Part shown: one piece after another, positions 1 through 8,682 of the stretch
Layout of the letters: each line of letters starts with the position of its first letter
How positions within the stretch are numbered: the stretch's first letter is position 1
Assembly (NCBI RefSeq): GCF_041346945.1
Contig: NZ_CP166850.1
Coordinates: 1,860,001 to 1,924,000 of the forward strand
Reading direction: 5' to 3'
DNA length: 64,000 bases
DNA from: Amycolatopsis sp. cg9
Lineage (GTDB): Bacteria > Actinomycetota > Actinomycetes > Mycobacteriales > Pseudonocardiaceae
Made by a program: the position numbers and the translations under genes
The notes under the pieces: model-generated
The model's input: the letters and a program-made list of their open reading frames with translations, nothing else
Databases searched by the model: none
Told to the model about the DNA's origin: nothing

Positions 1-1
1 A

Positions 2-205
2 GTGACTGACGTGTGGACGGTCGAGATGTCCCCTGAACTCGCCAAGCTGATCCGCAGCTGGCGCGTCGACGAGGAGCAGAGCTGGCGAGACATCGCCGCC
101 CGCATAACCCGCCACCTCGGTCTGGCACCAAGCGACAACCAGCTCGCCGGTCGCGCCTTGTGCTCCAGAGCAGCGGAGCTGCTCAACGAGGAACCCTGGA
201 ACTGA
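2..205 (+). CDS. Small hypothetical protein, possibly 5' partial
   Basis: A 67-residue acidic, helical-looking reading frame ending in TGA. It begins with GTG at the very edge of the window, so the true start may lie upstream; a second GTG at 11 is also in frame. The N-terminal half (SPELAKLIRSWRVDEEQSWR, then DIAARI) reads like a short helix-turn-helix-type segment. The remainder carries no enzyme motif that I recognise. Function unknown. It is followed by about 100 bp without a gene. Confidence 0.5.
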   Translation: MTDVWTVEMSPELAKLIRSWRVDEEQSWRDIAARITRHLGLAPSDNQLAGRALCSRAAELLNEEPWN

Positions 206-308
206 CACGAGTTCAGCTCCAACCCGACCCTCGGCCACACCCCACCCACCGACCCGATACGAAGCCACCTCGACGATCGGCGACCGGGTCGATGGGACAA
301 TCCACCCC

Positions 309-671
309 ATGACCGACCCCGTCGACCTGGCCAAGGTGCCCGGCGTGATCCCGTACGTCGACAACCACACCGGCCCCCGCCGCCTCCTGACGCTGGAGAT
401 CCCCCACCTGGGCCACACGGTCCGCGCGTACGCCCCGATCGCCAGCATCGACGGCAGGCAGTACATCGTCTCCTGGGGCTCGGTCACGTTCGAGATCCCG
501 GCGGACCGCAACGTCCACGTGAGCGCCCACCTCCACACGAACAGCGGCCACGAGCACACGATCACGCCGTTCGCCTCGATGGTCCTGGTCCCGCACCCGG
601 CCCCGATCAGGCTGAAGGCCCAGTTCGTCCCCACCCACGGCCCCGAAGGCACCCTCATCCCGGTGGGCTGA
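309..671 (+). CDS. Hypothetical protein, beta-rich
   Basis: A 120-residue protein beginning with ATG (MTDPVDLAK). Alternating hydrophobic residues and many His, Pro and Thr suggest a beta-sheet domain. There is no signal peptide and no membrane segment. Codon bias (G/C at third positions) supports real coding. It ends ten bases before the convergent stop of the next gene. I do not recognise the family and no catalytic motif is visible. Confidence 0.55.
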   Translation: MTDPVDLAKVPGVIPYVDNHTGPRRLLTLEIPHLGHTVRAYAPIASIDGRQYIVSWGSVTFEIPADRNVHVSAHLHTNSGHEHTITPFASMVLVPHPAPIRLKAQFVPTHGPEGTLIPVG

Positions 672-680
672 ACCTGTTGG

Positions 681-1247
681 TCAGCGCCGCAGGAGGATGA
701 CGAGCACCACCGCGACGACCGAGAGGTTCAGGGCGACCAGAGCTATCAGAAGCCGTAGTTCCAGCGTTGCCCGCTGCCAAACCGGCGTCTGGCGGGTTTG
801 CGGCAACACCGGCTGGGTGAGCCGAACCGTGGCGTCCACGTCGCCGAACGGCAGGCCCCAGCTGGCAAGCGCCGTCCGCACGAGCCTGCGGCCGATGGCC
901 GTGGCCTTCTGCAGCGTCTCCACGACTTCCACCGCCGTTTTGAGCGCCTGGTAAGCCGCTACGACGGCAACCAGGATCTCGAAACTGCCTGTCGTGCGGA
1001 ACCGAACACCGGAGACCTTGAACCCCGGCCCCATGATGTCGGCCATCACTCCGCTGAGCTCGGCTGCCAAACTCGTCGCGACTACGCGAAGACTGCCCTC
1101 CGAGGTGAGCCGCACAAAGTCGCCCTCCGAAATATCTTCTTTGATCCGGACGGGCTTGAGCAGGACCAACTTCTTCACGTCGACGGCGAAGTCCGTCTCG
1201 ACGTGGAAGGTCAGTACAGCCACCTCGATGTGCTCCGGTTCAGGCAT
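681..1247 (-). CDS. Hypothetical C-tail-anchored membrane protein
   Basis: A 188-residue protein from the ATG reading MPEPEHIEV. An extension to 1304 is possible, but its Arg-rich start looks untranslated. The N-terminal half is a soluble beta-rich domain, followed by a helix around residues 100-130. The last 25 residues are one strongly hydrophobic segment (LLIALVALNLSVVAVVLVIL) ending in two arginines. This is the arrangement of a tail-anchored protein with its bulk in the cytoplasm. No known domain recognised. Confidence 0.5.
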   Translation of the reverse strand: MPEPEHIEVAVLTFHVETDFAVDVKKLVLLKPVRIKEDISEGDFVRLTSEGSLRVVATSLAAELSGVMADIMGPGFKVSGVRFRTTGSFEILVAVVAAYQALKTAVEVVETLQKATAIGRRLVRTALASWGLPFGDVDATVRLTQPVLPQTRQTPVWQRATLELRLLIALVALNLSVVAVVLVILLRR

Positions 1248-1376
1248 CCCGATCGCCACCTCACGGCACGTCGCCCGCCTGCGGCGAGCTTGCTCGGCGC
1301 GCACTGAAGAGTCGCAGGCCGCCTCAGCGCGTTACCCGGCCCAGCCGCGAGATCGGGACGTGAAAGCCTGAAGCCC

Positions 1377-1982
1377 GTGCTGACCACGCGGTACCTGTTC
1401 CTCACCCGGCACGGCGAAGCAACCCCGACCGGCGAGCTCACCGAAGCCGGGCAACGCCAGGCCGTCCTCCTCGGACGCCGGCTCCGGGACGTTCCCGTCA
1501 CCGCGGTCCACCACGGTCCCCTCCCGCGTGCCGCGCACACCGCCGAACTGATCGCCGCGCAGCTCCCCGGTGTCCCCGTCCACGTCGACGAGGCCGCCGG
1601 TGACTTCGTTCCCCACGTGCCCAAGCGGGAGGAGCTCCCCGAGACCGCCGCGGGCGTCCTCTTGGCCTTCGCCCGCAGTCTCCCGGCCGCCGACGAAGAG
1701 CTCGCCGCCGAGGCCGAACGGCGGTTCAGCGGGCCCGTGCCCGGCACCGAGCCGCGGTACGAAGTTCTCGTCACGCACAACTTCCTCGCCGGCTGGCTCG
1801 TTCGCGCGTCGCAGGACGCGCCGCCGTGGCGGTGGCTCGCGCTCAACCATGCCAACGCCGCGCTCACCGTCATCCGGTACTCGCCCGCCCGCCCTGCCGC
1901 GCTGTTGACCTACAACGACCAGAGCCACCTGCCCGCCGAACTGTGCTGGACCGGGTTCCCGCCCGACTTCTACGTTCCGTAG
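1377..1982 (+). CDS. Histidine phosphatase family protein
   Basis: A 201-residue protein of the phosphoglycerate-mutase-like superfamily. The phosphohistidine motif RHGE is at about residues 11-14 after a hydrophobic strand (TTRYLFLT). It is followed by the usual E-A-G-x-x-Q-A pattern (LTEAGQRQAV) and a second basic strand (VHHGPLPRAAHTAE) that supplies phosphate-binding residues. The later catalytic His is probably the one in LVTHNF. Members remove phosphate from small metabolites or proteins; the substrate here cannot be told. The GTG start at 1377 gives the normal N-terminus. The gene is monocistronic by appearance. Confidence 0.8.
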   Translation: MLTTRYLFLTRHGEATPTGELTEAGQRQAVLLGRRLRDVPVTAVHHGPLPRAAHTAELIAAQLPGVPVHVDEAAGDFVPHVPKREELPETAAGVLLAFARSLPAADEELAAEAERRFSGPVPGTEPRYEVLVTHNFLAGWLVRASQDAPPWRWLALNHANAALTVIRYSPARPAALLTYNDQSHLPAELCWTGFPPDFYVP

Positions 1983-2055
1983 CCACCGAACGCGGAGGGT
2001 GTCCGCGGTCAAAAACACCTCTCGCCCGAATGGCCGTACCTGTCACGATGGCCGG

Positions 2056-2628
2056 ATGAGTCCCGTTCCGTCGCCCACCTCCGATCGGCTCAGCGACTAC
2101 CTCGTCGCCGACGCCGTCGTCGATCACCGGCACCCGCTGATCCGCGCGCGCGTCGACGCTTTGCGGGCCACGAACCAAGATCCGGTCGAGGCCGCGTTCC
2201 GGTTCGTGCGGGACGACGTCGAACACGTCATCGACGCGCGCGATCCGCGGGTCACCTGGCGCGCGTCGGACGTGCTCCGCGAGCGCGTCGGGATCTGCTA
2301 CGCGAAAGCCCACCTGCTCGCCGCTTTGCTGCGGGCGCAAGGGATTCCGGCCGGTTTCTGCTACCAGGAGCTCTCCGCGCTGCACGGGCTGAATGCCGTG
2401 TACCTGCACGGCAAGTGGTCGCGCCTCGACGCGCGCGGCAACCGCACGGGCGCTCGCGGGGAGTTTTCGCTCGACGAGGAGAAACTGGCCTGGCCGGTCG
2501 ACTCCGCGCGCGGCGAACGCGATCACCCGGAGATCCACCCGGCCCCCGCACCGGTCGTCGTGGATTTCCTGATGACCGCCCGACCCGGCCCCGGCTGGTA
2601 CGAAAACGGCCTCCCGGCCACGCTCTGA
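2056..2628 (+). CDS. Transglutaminase-like domain protein
   Basis: A 190-residue protein from ATG 2056; an upstream GTG at 1999 would add an unlikely N-terminus. The core shows the transglutaminase/cysteine-protease fold signature. The nucleophile Cys is in RVGICYAKAHLLAALLR, the His in the ALHGLNAVYLHG region, and an Asp follows in RLDARGN. This matches the Cys-His-Asp order of the family. Proteins of this size in actinobacteria are mostly uncharacterised and may act as peptidases or amidases. No signal peptide, so cytoplasmic. A 190-bp gap with an inverted repeat follows. Confidence 0.75.
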   Translation: MSPVPSPTSDRLSDYLVADAVVDHRHPLIRARVDALRATNQDPVEAAFRFVRDDVEHVIDARDPRVTWRASDVLRERVGICYAKAHLLAALLRAQGIPAGFCYQELSALHGLNAVYLHGKWSRLDARGNRTGARGEFSLDEEKLAWPVDSARGERDHPEIHPAPAPVVVDFLMTARPGPGWYENGLPATL

Positions 2629-2761
2629 CCCTGCTTTCCCGGCGTTTTCGGGAAACCAGGAGATCTGGTTAATTATTGCCGAGAGTGACGTTCGGCGGCC
2701 CGCGCTGTCCCCCGAACTTCTTATTTCGCACGCCCCCTCAGGCGCGTAAAGTGACTCCGCG

Positions 2762-2800
2762 CACTCGAACAGACACTATTTGCATTCGTCCGTTCGAGTG
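2762..2800. promoter_or_regulatory. Inverted repeat upstream of the membrane-cupin-HD gene set
   Basis: Perfect 9-bp arms, cactcgaac at 2762-2770 and gttcgagtg at 2792-2800, are separated by 21 bp. The element ends about 20 bp before the GTG start at 2821, just ahead of the strong ribosome binding site gagggaggtg (2805-2814). It could be an operator or a leader hairpin. There is no T-run, so it is not a typical terminator. Confidence 0.35.
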
Positions 2801-2820
2801 GTTCGAGGGAGGTGAAGCAA

Positions 2821-3825
2821 GTGGCCGCGGATGGCGGACCCCGCCGCCGCACCCCACTGCAGGAGATCTTCTGGACCAGGACGAGCTTGCTCCTCACCGT
2901 GCTCGTCGTCGTCGCCGGCCTCAGCCTGTGGCTCGCCGGCCTGATGGACCCCGGCACCGGGAAGAACCTGGTGACGTCGCTGGGCACCGGCACCCTGATC
3001 TCCGCGATCGTGGGGTTCGGCACCACGCTGATCACCGCCAGCGCTTCGCAGAAAGCACTGGTGACCCCGGTGATCGAAGAGAGCAGGCGCGCGCTGGAAG
3101 ACCTCAGCGCCGAATACCGCGCGCTGAACAAGGAGTTCTTCCCCACCGACGTGTTCGAGGCGACCACCGACCCCGACCCGGCGTTCAACCGCGGGCTGAT
3201 GGCCGACCTCGACCACACCCGGCAGTACTTCTTCCGCGGCTTCTCCGGGCGGCACGCCGCCGCCCGCCTGTTGCTCTCCCGCACCGAACGCGAGCTGCGC
3301 GCCGTCATCGCCGACCCGCGCGACGCGACCTCGATCAGCGGGCGCGCCCGCTACCTGTTGCGCCGCGAGGCCGGCGATGTCGACTACGAACAGATCCAGA
3401 CCCGGCTCGACGAAGAGATCCGGATCGGGCTCGTCGGCCTCTTCCTGGCGCGCAGCCGCTGCGCGTCGGTCGACATCACCGTGGTCGCCGACCCGCCGCT
3501 GGACCGGCTCGAGATGTTCGACGACAGCGTGTGGGTGTCGCTCTACAGCGACGTCCGCGGCGCCACGAAGTTGTACCCGCGGTCCCTGCGGTTCACCGAG
3601 GGTTCCTTCCTCTACAACATGGAGCGCGCCGAATTCGTGCGCGTCTCGCAGTCCCGGACCGGCCGCCACTTCCGCATCACGTCCGCGACGACGCGGACGG
3701 ATTTCCTGGCGCTGTTCGAAAAGATCACCGGATCCCCGTTGTCCGAGGAGCAGTTCCGCGAGCTGGAAGCCAAGTTCCACGCCTTCCGCGCGGAGTTCTC
3801 CGAAGTCGCCGAGCTAGGGAGCTGA
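2821..3825 (+). CDS. Two-TM membrane protein with large cytosolic domain, unknown function
   Basis: A 334-residue protein. The start is set at GTG 2821 because agggaggt (2807-2813) lies seven bases upstream; GTG 2812 would overlap that site. Two N-terminal membrane helices are clear (LLLTVLVVVAGLSLWLAGLM, then a Gly/Thr-rich helix ISAIVGFGTTLITA). They are followed by about 260 soluble residues of mixed helix and strand rich in charged pairs. No catalytic motif recognised. The stop is two bases before the TTG of the cupin-like gene, so the two are almost certainly cotranscribed, probably with the HD gene after that. Confidence 0.6.
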   Translation: MAADGGPRRRTPLQEIFWTRTSLLLTVLVVVAGLSLWLAGLMDPGTGKNLVTSLGTGTLISAIVGFGTTLITASASQKALVTPVIEESRRALEDLSAEYRALNKEFFPTDVFEATTDPDPAFNRGLMADLDHTRQYFFRGFSGRHAAARLLLSRTERELRAVIADPRDATSISGRARYLLRREAGDVDYEQIQTRLDEEIRIGLVGLFLARSRCASVDITVVADPPLDRLEMFDDSVWVSLYSDVRGATKLYPRSLRFTEGSFLYNMERAEFVRVSQSRTGRHFRITSATTRTDFLALFEKITGSPLSEEQFRELEAKFHAFRAEFSEVAELGS

Positions 3826-3827
3826 CC

Positions 3828-4466
3828 TTGCTCACCCGCCTGTCCCCCCTCACCGAACTGGCCACGCGCCTGCGCACGGCCCGGTTCCCGCTCGCCACCG
3901 GCTGGCGCGCGGTCGACGGCTGGTTCCGGCCGTGGGCCGCACAATCCGGCCTGCGCGACGAGCTGCGGACCCAGTTGCGCACGCTGTCCGGCGCGCAGGC
4001 CACGAAGGTGCTGCGCTCCTCCAGAGAAACGACCACGCACTTCGCCTGGTGCCTGCTGGATTCACCGGCCGACCCGTTTTCCTTCTGGCTGCACGAATAC
4101 AAGGCCCAGGAGGACTGGCGGGAAGGTTACGCGGATTCGGTGCACAACCACAGGTACCACTTCTGCACCACCATTCTCCGTGGTGACTACTTCCACGAAA
4201 GGTACGAAACGACGATCGACCCGGACACCGGGCTGATCGAGTCCGCGCGGCTGCGCCGCCGGGCCCTGTGCCAGGCCGGGGACTGCGCCACCATGCTCGC
4301 CCACGAGTTCCACCGGATCCCCGAAGCGGCCGCCGGAACGATGACTTTCCTGGTGAAATCACGGCCCGTGAGCAGTTTCAGCCTTTCTTTCGATCCGGCC
4401 AGCGGAATCGGCCATCGTCACGTTCCGGTAGAGAGCCGATTGGGGGAATTGGCCGACCGCATCTAG
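3828..4466 (+). CDS. Cupin-like (RmlC-fold) protein, unknown function
   Basis: A 212-residue protein. The start is TTG 3828, placed by the upstream site tagggagct and by tight coupling to the preceding stop; no ATG or GTG fits. The central part has two His-rich strands typical of a metal-binding cupin barrel. These are HNHRYHFCTTILRGDYFHE (around residues 105-123) and, about 45 residues later, HEFHRIPEAAAGTMTF. The pattern recalls cysteine-dioxygenase-like cupins, but length and spacing are not diagnostic. It sits between a membrane protein and an HD hydrolase, which suggests a shared, unidentified task. Specific reaction unknown. Confidence 0.6.
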   Translation: MLTRLSPLTELATRLRTARFPLATGWRAVDGWFRPWAAQSGLRDELRTQLRTLSGAQATKVLRSSRETTTHFAWCLLDSPADPFSFWLHEYKAQEDWREGYADSVHNHRYHFCTTILRGDYFHERYETTIDPDTGLIESARLRRRALCQAGDCATMLAHEFHRIPEAAAGTMTFLVKSRPVSSFSLSFDPASGIGHRHVPVESRLGELADRI

Positions 4467-4539
4467 CTACACACCGGCGTCAGCGGCGCTTACCATTACT
4501 CCACCCGTCTGAACACCACGGCCGGGATGGGAGAGGTGT

Positions 4540-5223
4540 ATGCGCACGCAGGAAAGCACGATCGACCACGTGATCGTCGACGCCGTCGTCGGTGCAGTCG
4601 AAAAAAGGGTCCACCGGCTTTGCCGCCAGTACGCCGAGCGGCTGCAGTTCCACGGCTGGCACCACGTCAGTTTCGTCCGCGCGAAAGCAGTCGGCTTCGC
4701 CCGCCGCAACGGGGCCGACCCCGCGGTGGTCGAAGTGGCCGCGCTCGTGCACGACGTCAACTACCTGGTGCTCCGGAACTCGCCCGCGTCGGCGGGCCGG
4801 AACCTGCGCCTGGAGATCCTCGCCGAATGCGGGGTGCCGCCGCACGTTTCGCGGTGGATCGACGAGATCGTCGACGAAGCGGAAATGGCCACCCGCGGCC
4901 GCGACATTTCGCTGGAGGCGCAGGCGCTGAGCGACGCGGACACGTTGTTCAAGGCACTGCCGGTGACGCCGGTGGTGCTGGCCCACCGGTACCTGCGCGA
5001 GAACGGGCTGAGCCTGCGCGAGCTGGCGCACAAGATCGTCGGCGAGCAGTGCGACGTCCACGACGAGGGTTACTACTTCTACAACCCGGAGGCGGCCGCG
5101 ACGTACTCGCGCTGGGCGACGGCGAACCTCCAGCTGTGGCAGTGCATCAAGGAGGCGGTCGACGACCCGACGGTGGTGGAGCTGCTGGACGCGGTGCACG
5201 CGGTCGACGCGCTGGCGTCTTAG
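4540..5223 (+). CDS. HD-domain hydrolase
   Basis: A 227-residue protein from ATG 4540 with gggagagg just upstream. It carries the HD-superfamily metal ligands in order: His in QFHGWHHV (about residues 38-44), the HD doublet in ALVHDVNY (about residue 71), and a distal Asp in LSDADTLFK. Such proteins are usually metal-dependent phosphohydrolases acting on nucleotides or phosphate esters. The preceding cupin and membrane genes lie on the same strand, 73 bp upstream, and probably form one transcription unit. No membrane segment. Substrate unknown. Confidence 0.75.
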   Translation: MRTQESTIDHVIVDAVVGAVEKRVHRLCRQYAERLQFHGWHHVSFVRAKAVGFARRNGADPAVVEVAALVHDVNYLVLRNSPASAGRNLRLEILAECGVPPHVSRWIDEIVDEAEMATRGRDISLEAQALSDADTLFKALPVTPVVLAHRYLRENGLSLRELAHKIVGEQCDVHDEGYYFYNPEAAATYSRWATANLQLWQCIKEAVDDPTVVELLDAVHAVDALAS

Positions 5224-5305
5224 CGAACTTTTCGCGGTTCCGCCGCGGCGGTGGGCGGGGGCTGGTAGGCATTCGGCGTAGTACCTGCGTCGTCGAGGAG
5301 CCCGC

Positions 5306-5641
5306 ATGACCTACGGCCAGCACCCCGGCCACCCGCCCCACCCCGGACCGCAGTGGCCCGGCCCCGGTGGACCGGTACTGCCACCGAAGGGGCCCGGGCT
5401 CGGGGTGGCCGCGCTGGTCCTCGGCCTGCTCGCGCTCGTGCTGCCGTTCCTGCCGGTCGACATGACCGGCTTCCGGGCGTACGTCGCGTTCCCGTTCGGG
5501 CTGGCCGGCCTCGTCCTCGGCGTCCTCGGCTGCGTGGGGCGCCGCGGCGGCAAGCCACTGGCCGCGATCGGCGCCGTGCTGTCGTTCTTCGCGCTGGTGG
5601 TCGGCATGATCATGGTGGTCAACCAGACCGTCCCGTACTAG
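5306..5641 (+). CDS. DUF4190-type small membrane protein
   Basis: A 111-residue protein beginning at ATG 5306 with gaggag upstream. The first 30 residues are a Pro/Gly/His-rich cytosolic tail. Two membrane helices follow (GVAALVLGLLALVLPFLPV and a C-terminal one ending in VVGMIMVVNQTV) around a short amphipathic loop. This matches the DUF4190 pattern common in actinobacteria; no molecular function is established. The stop codon overlaps the stop of the convergent aldolase gene within the tetranucleotide ctag. Confidence 0.65.
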   Translation: MTYGQHPGHPPHPGPQWPGPGGPVLPPKGPGLGVAALVLGLLALVLPFLPVDMTGFRAYVAFPFGLAGLVLGVLGCVGRRGGKPLAAIGAVLSFFALVVGMIMVVNQTVPY

Positions 5642-6288
5642 CCCTGCCCGTAGCCGCGCAGCCGGTCGACGACCTTCGCCACCTCGGGCGGCGGGAGCAG
5701 GCTCGGCCGGCCGGCGCTCTGCGCGAGCAGCCACACGCGGCACGCCCACTCGAGCTGCTGCGCCCGGTGGTAGGCGGCTTCGAGGCCGTCGCCGTAGGTG
5801 AGGGTGCCGTGGTTGGCCATCAGGCACCCCCGCCGGCCGTCCAGCGCCTCGAGCACGGCGGCGGCCAGCTCGGGCGTGCCGTAGGTCGCGTAGCGCGCGA
5901 CGCGCACCGAAGGGCCGATCGTGGCGATGATGTAGTGGATCGGCGGCAGCTCGCGCACGAGCGTCGAAGCCGCGGTGGCGTGCGGCGAGTGCGTGTGGAC
6001 GACCGCGGTCACGGGCTCGCCGTCCGGGTCGCGCACGTCCCAGTAGACGGACAGGTGCATCGGCAGCTCGCTGGTCGGCTTGAGCGAGCCGTCGACCACC
6101 TGCCCGCCGAGGTCGACGACAGCGACGTCGGACGGGGTCATGCTCGAGTAGGCGACCCCGGTCGGCGTGACGGCGACGAGGTCACCGGCACGCACGGACA
6201 CGTTCCCGGAGGTGCCGACGACGAGGCCGTCACCGACCATCCGGCGGGCGTACGCGCACACGGCGGCCCGCTCGGTCTCGAGGATCAT
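5638..6288 (-). CDS. Class II aldolase/adducin family protein
   Basis: A 216-residue protein from ATG 6288. It has the zinc site of class II (fuculose-phosphate type) aldolases: the catalytic Glu at about residue 74 (PTSELPMH), the paired His of HTHS at about residues 98 and 100, and the third His in ANHG at about residue 160. The glycine-rich phosphate loop GTSGNVSVR is at about residues 25-33. It probably splits or joins a phosphorylated sugar and an aldehyde; the true substrate is unknown. No sugar-use genes are adjacent. The 3' end overlaps the DUF4190 gene tail-to-tail by four bases. Confidence 0.85.
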   Translation of the reverse strand: MILETERAAVCAYARRMVGDGLVVGTSGNVSVRAGDLVAVTPTGVAYSSMTPSDVAVVDLGGQVVDGSLKPTSELPMHLSVYWDVRDPDGEPVTAVVHTHSPHATAASTLVRELPPIHYIIATIGPSVRVARYATYGTPELAAAVLEALDGRRGCLMANHGTLTYGDGLEAAYHRAQQLEWACRVWLLAQSAGRPSLLPPPEVAKVVDRLRGYGQG

Positions 6289-6394
6289 GCGCTGGGGTCC
6301 CGTCTCGTGGGCGATCAAGCAACTGCTGTGCAGACTGCCAGTCACCCACGAGCCTCGGCCACCTCCCCGCGCGGGGGAGGCGCGCCGGGCCGGC

Positions 6395-7309
6395 TCAGCC
6401 CTTGGCCGCGGGAGCCGGAGCCTTCGCCGCGGGTGCCGCCGCCGGAGCAGCAGCCGCCGCCGGAGCCGGGCTGGGCTTGCGGTCCCCGCCGGCCGGTGCT
6501 TCCTCCACCGGGGCCAGCAGACGCATGGCCTCCTGGACCGCCACGTCCGTTGCCGCGATTCGCTCGGCGACCTTCTTGCGCAGGTCCAGGGCCAGTTTGC
6601 GGTTCTGGTCCGCCTCCGACTGCTGGGCGCGGGCCGAGGTCAGGGCCGCTTCCGTCTCCTGCTGCTTGCGGGCGATCTCGTCGTCGAACGCCTTCTTCTT
6701 CCGGGCCAGTTCCTCCGACGCCACCCGGTCGGCTTCCTGCCTGGCCGCGGCCGCCGCGGCTTCGGCCTTCGCGTCCGCCTCCTTGCGGGCCCGCTCCGCC
6801 GCCGCGGCCTGTTCGACGCGCTTCGCGCCCGCCGCCGCGTTCAGCTTCTCGATCTCGCCCTTCGCCTCCGACAGCAGGCGGGCGCGCTCTTCCTCCGCGT
6901 CCTTCGCCAGCTTGTCGGCCGTGCGGCGGGTTTCGTGCGCGTACTTGTCGGCCTGGTCGCGGGTCGACGCCGCGTCCGCCTCCGCCGCCGCGCGCAGGTC
7001 CGCGATCTCCTCCTCCGCCAGCTGCATCATCATGCGGACGCGCTCGGCCATGGCGCCGGCGCCGGACGGGCTCGAGCTCATCCGGGCGAGGGCGGCCTTC
7101 GTCTCGGCCAGCTCCTTCTGCGCGTACGCGAGGGCTTTCGTGAGGTCCGAGGACGTCGCGACGGCTTCGTCGCGGCTGCGCGACGTCTCGCGCATCTCCT
7201 TGGTCAGCTCGGCGAGACGCTCGTCGACCTGGCGCTGGTTGTAGCCGCGGACACCGACCGCGAACTGGGTGGTCTTCGGGGCGGACTGGGGCTTCTCAGG
7301 CGCGACCAT
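6395..7309 (-). CDS. DivIVA-like coiled-coil protein
   Basis: A 304-residue protein from ATG 7309, chosen because aagg sits about seven bases upstream; GTG 7315 is the alternative. The N-terminus (FAVGVRGYNQRQVDERLAEL) matches the DivIVA/Wag31 N-terminal signature with its exposed hydrophobics. Roughly 200 residues of Ala/Glu/Arg/Lys-rich heptad coiled coil follow, then an Ala/Pro/Lys-rich tail. Such proteins mark curved membrane or scaffold polar growth. It is not the main Wag31, which sits in the dcw cluster. A role in polar or cytoskeletal assembly is inference. Confidence 0.7.
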   Translation of the reverse strand: MVAPEKPQSAPKTTQFAVGVRGYNQRQVDERLAELTKEMRETSRSRDEAVATSSDLTKALAYAQKELAETKAALARMSSSPSGAGAMAERVRMMMQLAEEEIADLRAAAEADAASTRDQADKYAHETRRTADKLAKDAEEERARLLSEAKGEIEKLNAAAGAKRVEQAAAAERARKEADAKAEAAAAAARQEADRVASEELARKKKAFDDEIARKQQETEAALTSARAQQSEADQNRKLALDLRKKVAERIAATDVAVQEAMRLLAPVEEAPAGGDRKPSPAPAAAAAPAAAPAAKAPAPAAKG

Positions 7310-7438
7310 CGGCACACCTTAGTGAGCCGGGGACCGTCCGCACGTACCGCCAAACGGATGCATCACGGATATTGGAACCCCCGGTGACACATGGCATCCT
7401 GAGCTTGTTGACCAGCGGTTAACGGCGAGGAGGCCATT

Positions 7439-8659
7439 GTGGACATACTCGCCGACATCGGCGCGCACTGGCACGTCTACGCCACCATGCCGCTCATCGC
7501 CGCCCTGATCGGCTACCTGACCAAGCGGGTGGCCATCGAGATGATGTTCCGGCCCCTCGACTTCGTCGGGATCCGGCCGTTCCTCGGCTGGCAGGGCGTC
7601 ATCCCGGCGAACGCGCGGCGGATGGCCACCACCGCCGTCGACCTGCTGACCCGCAACCTCGTCGACCCGCAGGAGATCTTCAGCCGCCTCGACCCGGAAG
7701 AAATGGTCAAAGAGCTCGAACCGCCGCTGCTCAAGGCCGTCGAAGAAGTCACCCGCGAAGTCATGGAGACCTACCAGCCACGCCTCTGGGAACTGCTGCC
7801 GGCGCGGGCGCAGCGGCTGCTCGTCGACCAGGTCCGCGCGCAGGCGCCGGCCGTCGTCAAGCGGCTCATGCGGGACGTCTCGACCAACATCGACGACGTC
7901 CTCGACGTCAACGACATGCTCATCGGGGCCATGGTCCGCGACAAGTCGCTGACCTGCCGGCTGATCCGCGAGGTCGCCGCGCCCGAGTTCAAGTTCATCG
8001 CGCGGTCCGGGATCTGGTTCGGGTTCGTGATCGGGCTCGTCCAGTTCGTCGCGTGGGCGCTGACGAAACAGCCGCTCATCATGCCGATCTTCGGTTTCGT
8101 CACGGGCTTCGTCACGGACTGGCTCGCGCTCAAGATGATCTTCTACCCGCGTGAGCCGCGCGGGTTCGGGTTCTTCCGCTGGCAGGGCATGTTCCAGAAG
8201 CGCCGCCAGGAGGTCGCCGCCGACTACGGCGCGCTGATCGCCGACGAGGTGCTCACCGTGCGGAACGTGATGGAGGCCGTGCTCACCGGGCCGCGTGCCG
8301 ACAAGCTGTTCGCGATGATCACCCGCGAGGTCCAGCGCACGATCGACCAGCAGGCGAGCATCGCCAAACCACTGGTCGCGCTGACCATCGGCGGCCGGCA
8401 GTACCAGGAGATGAAGCGCGCGGCCGCCGAAAAAGCCATCGCCTACCTCCCCGAAACGGTGAAGCACGTCGAGAGCTACGCCACCGACGCGCTCGACGTC
8501 CGGAACACGATCGTCGAAAAGATGCAGCAGCTGACGCCGATCGAGTTCGAAGGCATCCTGCGGCCGGCCTTCAAGCAGGACGAATGGAAGCTGATCGCGG
8601 TCGGCGCGGTCATCGGTGGCCTGGTGGGTGAACTCCAGGTGCTGCTCCTGCTGCACTGA
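7439..8659 (+). CDS. DUF445 family membrane protein, copy 1
   Basis: A 406-residue protein starting at GTG 7439 with gaggagg just upstream. An N-terminal membrane helix (LIAALIGYLTKR) runs into the DUF445 signature TKRVAIEMMFRPLDF. A mid-protein pair of helices leads to a second, related signature, TDWLALKMIFYPREP, at about residue 225. A final helix ends in VIGGLVGELQVLLLL. The bulk between is soluble helical protein. It is the first of three tandem paralogues. DUF445 proteins are integral membrane proteins without an assigned activity. Confidence 0.85.
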   Translation: MDILADIGAHWHVYATMPLIAALIGYLTKRVAIEMMFRPLDFVGIRPFLGWQGVIPANARRMATTAVDLLTRNLVDPQEIFSRLDPEEMVKELEPPLLKAVEEVTREVMETYQPRLWELLPARAQRLLVDQVRAQAPAVVKRLMRDVSTNIDDVLDVNDMLIGAMVRDKSLTCRLIREVAAPEFKFIARSGIWFGFVIGLVQFVAWALTKQPLIMPIFGFVTGFVTDWLALKMIFYPREPRGFGFFRWQGMFQKRRQEVAADYGALIADEVLTVRNVMEAVLTGPRADKLFAMITREVQRTIDQQASIAKPLVALTIGGRQYQEMKRAAAEKAIAYLPETVKHVESYATDALDVRNTIVEKMQQLTPIEFEGILRPAFKQDEWKLIAVGAVIGGLVGELQVLLLLH

Positions 8660-8682
8660 TCACGGGCCGATAGCGTGCGCGG

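Noticed and set aside
2676..3827. A long open frame running into the cupin-like gene from 2676
   Set aside because: It overlaps the well-supported membrane protein in another frame, is Arg/Pro-rich and lacks a ribosome binding site; the real start is TTG 3828.
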